Positions 6,401 to 6,402 of a stretch of 6,402 nt of DNA are shown here, one piece after another. The DNA is taken from contig CADCQU010000381.1 in NCBI GenBank assembly GCA_902803635.1, positions 1-6,402 on the forward strand. The letters are read 5' to 3'. The notes under the pieces are model-generated. The model was not told where the DNA came from, searched no databases, and worked only from the letters and a program-made list of their open reading frames with translations. Positions within the stretch are counted from its first letter, which is position 1. The number at the start of each line of letters is the position of its first letter. The translations under genes and the position numbers were made by a program. Origin of the DNA: an uncultured Lachnospiraceae bacterium. GTDB taxonomy: Bacteria > Bacillota > Clostridia > Lachnospirales > Lachnospiraceae.

Positions 6401-6402
6401 CG
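432..6402 (-). CDS. Giant LPXTG-anchored surface protein: His/Cys units, pseudo-NlpC/P60 domain, repeat stalk, InlB-like and Cna-B/SpaA domains (5' partial)
   Basis: The frame is open from the right edge of the window to the TAA at 434-432; residue numbers here count the first in-window Met (6371) as 1, giving 1979 residues. Order: hydrophobic signal core (1-20), three C-x-L-x-E...H-x-H-T-x-x-C-Y units (24-92), NlpC/P60-CHAP-like domain (about 116-271), acidic/basic low-complexity stalk (298-582), five InlB B-repeat-like modules (585-1112), unassigned block (1113-1287), five isopeptide-type beta domains (1288-1928), LPTTG (1932-1936), membrane helix and basic tail. It should be exported by Sec and linked to peptidoglycan by sortase, acting as an adhesin or wall-scaffold; the ligand is unknown. 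Met 6371 is probably not the true start: no Shine-Dalgarno precedes it, and ten further in-frame codons upstream (GRVLRGAFVG) supply the Arg residues expected before the hydrophobic core. No sortase gene is in view. Architecture is confident; biological role is inference. Confidence 0.93.
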   Translation of the reverse strand, partial: GRVLRGAFVGMLSFAMLFLTVGLLLLPAYTEKKHTFCGLEEHVHTDACYKKRLVCGLQEKTQKKQTKEDELEEDAGHIHTEACYEDVLACELQEHTHTLACYADPTADLETAANWEAGIPGHLPNETLSEYLVRVARSQLGYKESERNYSVAEDGEVHGYSRYGAFAGKPYEPWSGAFASFCMHYAGIGADVFPCDADAGICQRKLTERGLYADHATSPYRAFAGDLVFFRADDGELLVGIVFEANADSGDLRAVAGDFYGKVEEVAIEFTEARLVGFGCLPESLRPEEDLANADEEPSGSEPINIEETHASEPGEAADGNGESINNKKNEVKKSEKNGKADGEGKESVEGEEGKEREEEKERKKGEGGEEGEGGKEGEGGEKGKENEESQGTEEGNNNGGKNSIGAKGDEASVKQSEDGAEGDSENSKDTSNTYKGTEDFEGEAGKTSDKEEYKGDKEGKKVREGKEASEDYEKKEDSKDKEGKEGKEGKEDSKDNEGKEDKEDLENNEGNEESVDNEGKIDSEDNEGKIDSEDNEGKIDSEDNEGKIDSEDNEGKEASADKEGKEDRKNDKREDESEEENEDGEEDKIPLARAMSYSFQFNVSDPAAGYAYVNSRSYGESVTLAVMNDGLSAGTVRPRSSGAPTNGRLSASNGYEFRFWRIDGYYDFGRGDENPSSYSDRYAIRPKVGDSVGDSYVTGNAHTFTACFAPEGEHFITFDRYIGADPYDGRVYGYTIQGGAKSYEYIDEYGNTQTVYFCYSDSARGMHASATDDGVFIGWYQAGTDICICETPDFVPPDGLDRDLTVQAHFRKATAKTVTYASYNSRVPSVAGGKIRIHNQWWEDYTVYESVMEGRTPAGATALSYGNYTFIGWRDENNVLLTRDADLYPEGPLFADRTYRAEYLETKYSRVLLRVNTRGYGRLMAGDEDWTDTLQGYNRNSSGNLRLPKGVQAVPSEGFRFDHWELNGRRFSNDTWLTVRDLGTAPDDWTNVQELIAIFQPICKVSYDLGVLQQVGINDASYQHWEDVPWCPKEVGIVKDGLTAVGEDFYEETVDYGSALTLPELTKETRVSQTNNGYNLLTHSFKGWRIEGDATGTIYLPGQTVNIYTQTKLIAVWDAYFDGKVGYYGAGDPGSYRYNTNTCGFFVRLFDSEFDIGNVGTYTDCLFTTRLIGAPLYSGNGRRDDFSGDSVASVRSDIDQHDAYLRANAATSIMANADSAFAGAGMRLELPFPSDEFIFGRIRKWNAAQSEEHKIQINGHVIPQEQLTTDYYDLRWYVLKDQENSWHIDGMLLPKYAKLVVTKSFVGDPEAIGQVKSKNFYIGVDEKKENTDGDGREEYRLNLQPWSYDNPDGYRYIDWRGQYVWVLDELLPMKSYWVAEHRYEASQPFSTAASYLIFNTAQAATSGSTRAEVKQVYSYADEVWVDGIQTVAFTNRYTKPREISLVKLDKTTQNPLSNVPFHLVLYADQGDGQVIELPMDTRTDENGRITAVFTEELDWNGQHVRILSYQPGGFDGRHRFLIAEGANEGYTGLSEPITGYVTFYDDREAVLTLDDPNNPLVRVATEGDGGAVLYVTNAPETCQVRVRKTWPNGGDRPVNMQLLRNGIAWLGRNVTLGADASLVAEDPEHNTAGWSHVWRDLPAYVDGEKVVYTVREEWIGVPGGTDSIHYNTASDADGYADYIVNQSQAMDSDGNVEVYVENTPDGGQVVFSKVDDQEKAVPGAEFTVYKDADARLPVSAADFREGTDKARPAVFVSDENGMVTLAGLKGGTYYLKETKAPAGYVLGDSRIFTLTIRAANSALTDPETGKAVTKFENPVYSAAVSICKVESGGRTPLQGAVFSLHASRADGSMNPAPMRGYEQKETGADGRVSIGKLRRGIYYLVEETAPPGYDKLDEPIRLTVPDSAETSIFAIRTESNTALPVSADGIVTVENSKGITLPTTGSHEEGQMAHLANILLAAASVLWTLWVLRILWMRRAKKRGGGEG
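435..578 (-). other. Cell-wall sorting signal (LPTTG, membrane helix, basic tail)
   Basis: LPTTG is encoded at 578-564 (residues 1932-1936). After a short polar stretch (SHEEGQ) comes a hydrophobic helix from about Met1943 to Trp1967, and then a basic tail with RRAKKR. This is the complete tripartite sortase signal; cleavage is expected between Thr1935 and Gly1936. I do not see the W-x-x-x-V-x-V-Y-P-K pilin motif of polymerising pilins, so single-molecule wall attachment is favoured over being a pilus shaft. Confidence 0.95.
588..2510 (-). other. Rod of five isopeptide-type domains (Cna-B/SpaA-like)
   Basis: Five domains each show an early Lys, a middle Glu on a strand ending in Y-x-x-x-E, and a late Asn, the triad that forms an internal Lys-Asn amide bond in this family. 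Proposed triads are K1294/E1371/N1426, K1438/E1515/N1568, K1579/E1647/N1693, K1704/E1768/N1808 and K1819/E1878/N1926. The third, with V-R-K-T-W and V-E-N-T, is the Cna-B type. The fourth (YYLKETKAPAGY) and fifth (YYLVEETAPPGY) are SpaA type with a textbook E-box. The first two are more diverged. Such bonds stiffen surface rods against force and proteases. Assignment of individual residues is by motif and needs a structure model. Confidence 0.82.
2511..3035 (-). other. Unassigned block between the InlB-like modules and the isopeptide rod
   Basis: Residues 1113-1287 contain CGFFVRLFDSEFDIG (1134-1148), TYTDCLFTTRL (1152-1162), a segment rich in small residues around 1195-1216, and LTTDYYDLRWYVLKDQENSW (1258-1277) before HIDGMLL. 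I believe similar text occurs in other large clostridial surface proteins, always just before the isopeptide domains, but I cannot name a family. Two Cys (1134 and 1156) could pair. It is within the continuous reading frame and shows no sign of decay. Confidence 0.6.
3036..4619 (-). other. Five InlB B-repeat (Flg_new)-like beta modules
   Basis: Five segments carry the F-x-x-W core followed about 25-35 residues later by an aromatic/aliphatic closing strand. They are FRFWRIDGYY (648-657, closing near TACFA), GVFIGWYQAG (765-774, closing at VQAHF), YTFIGWRDEN (859-868, closing at YRAEY), FRFDHWELNG (950-959, closing at LIAIF) and HSFKGWRIEG (1074-1083, closing at LIAVW). This is the signature of Listeria/Bacteroides-type repeats, small beta-grasp units common in secreted proteins of Firmicutes. 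They usually form an elongated tail. The repeats are highly diverged from each other at both DNA and protein level, so they are old duplications. Confidence 0.72.
4732..4862 (-). repeat. 27-base tandem repeat, four full units plus a partial unit
   Basis: On the plus strand the unit TTACCTTCGTTGTCTTCTGA followed by ATCTATC begins at 4732, 4759, 4786 and 4813, and a diverged partial unit starts at 4840. Differences between full units are single bases (for example TCTG or TCCG at 4764-4785, and GTTA for GTTG in the fourth). The encoded unit is the nine-residue DNEGKIDSE, covering residues 507-542, with a trailing DNEGK. More diverged versions (EDSKDNEGK at 482-490) lie outside the core, as expected of expansion in the middle of an older array. 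Confidence 0.92.
4926..4958 (-). repeat. 9-base microrepeat encoding Lys-Glu-Gly
   Basis: The minus strand encodes KEG three times followed by KE (residues 472-482). At the DNA level this is a nearly pure alternation of TTCC and CTTT blocks on the plus strand. It is a likely slippage site inside the stalk; gain or loss of nine bases leaves the frame intact. Confidence 0.8.
5559..6026 (-). other. NlpC/P60-CHAP-like domain with lost catalytic residues (pseudo-peptidase)
   Basis: The segment from SEYLVRVARSQLGY (starting at residue 119) through GDLVFF (215-220) to VGFGC (266-270) follows the usual order of cysteine amidase/endopeptidase domains fused to clostridial Cna-B proteins. In active relatives the nucleophile lies in a W-C-x-x-F-V-S-x-C motif and the general base in G-D-L-x-F-F...H-V-G-I-V. 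Here the first motif is W164-S165-G-A-F-A-S-F-C172, so Ser replaces the nucleophile. The second ends L227-L228-V-G-I-V, so Leu replaces His. The fold-defining residues are otherwise kept. The domain is therefore probably not hydrolytic and may bind wall peptide or glycan instead. Family assignment is from motif memory, not a search. Confidence 0.72.
6096..6302 (-). other. Three His/Cys units (possible metal-binding or disulfide head)
   Basis: Three units share the pattern C-x-L-x-E ... H-x-H-T-x-x-C-Y. Unit 1 uses Cys27, His32, His34 and Cys38; unit 2 uses Cys45, His67, His69 and Cys73; unit 3 uses Cys80, His85, His87 and Cys91. Unit 2 carries a charged insertion of about 17 residues between its Cys and its His pair. 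Similar CGL-EHTHT-CY segments occur at the N-terminus of many clostridial Cna-B surface proteins, but I know of no proven function. Two Cys and two His per unit would suit a small zinc site, or the Cys pairs could form disulfides outside the cell; this is inference. Confidence 0.75.
6312..6402 (-). other. Signal-peptide region running off the window edge
   Basis: Residues 1-20 (MLSFAMLFLTVGLLLLPAYT) form a hydrophobic core and cleavage region but lack the basic n-region a signal peptide needs. The ten in-frame codons before this Met encode GRVLRGAFVG, with Arg at two positions and continuing hydrophobic residues. The simplest reading is that the core is longer and the initiation codon lies beyond 6402. 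Cleavage is likely near the Ala-Tyr-Thr before EKKHTF. Confidence 0.7.

Overview
The window is almost entirely one very large minus-strand gene for a cell-wall-anchored surface protein. It is flanked on its downstream side by a 349-base intergenic gap and the first 27 codons of a second exported protein, also on the minus strand. Evidence for a Gram-positive host (most likely an anaerobic, fairly high-GC Clostridia/Firmicutes gut-type bacterium) is an LPTTG sortase sorting signal, Cna-B/SpaA-type isopeptide domains, His/Cys 'C-x-L-x-E-H-x-H-T-x-x-C-Y' units, and a REP-like intergenic hairpin of the GTCATTCTGAG...AAGAATC type. The taxon is an inference; no phylogenetic marker gene is present.

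Layout, read along the minus strand from the right edge. At 6402-6312 there is a signal-peptide core whose N-terminus lies outside the window. At 6302-6096 there are three His/Cys units. At 6026-5559 there is an NlpC/P60-CHAP-like domain that has lost both catalytic Cys and His. At 5480-4626 there is a long Glu/Lys/Gly/Asp linker with tandem repeats and a strong purine strand bias. At 4619-3036 there are five InlB B-repeat-like beta modules. At 3035-2511 there is a block I cannot name. From 2510 to 588 there are five consecutive beta-sandwich domains, each with a plausible Lys-Glu-Asn isopeptide triad. At 578-435 there is the LPTTG, a membrane helix and a basic tail. The stop codon is at 432-434.

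The gap at 83-431 holds two diverged inverted repeats (143-225 and 324-374) of one family and the ribosome binding site of the next gene. That gene begins at 82 with a textbook Sec signal peptide and leaves the window at base 1.

As a unit, the large protein looks like an adhesin or wall-scaffold: a distal N-terminal head (His/Cys units plus pseudo-peptidase) is carried on an extended charged stalk and a rigid isopeptide-locked rod that sortase ties to peptidoglycan. The most interesting points are the degenerate active site of the head domain, the tandem-repeat stalk, and a DNA word, GGCAAAT/ATTTGCC, that recurs on both strands and in all three reading frames far more often than base composition predicts.
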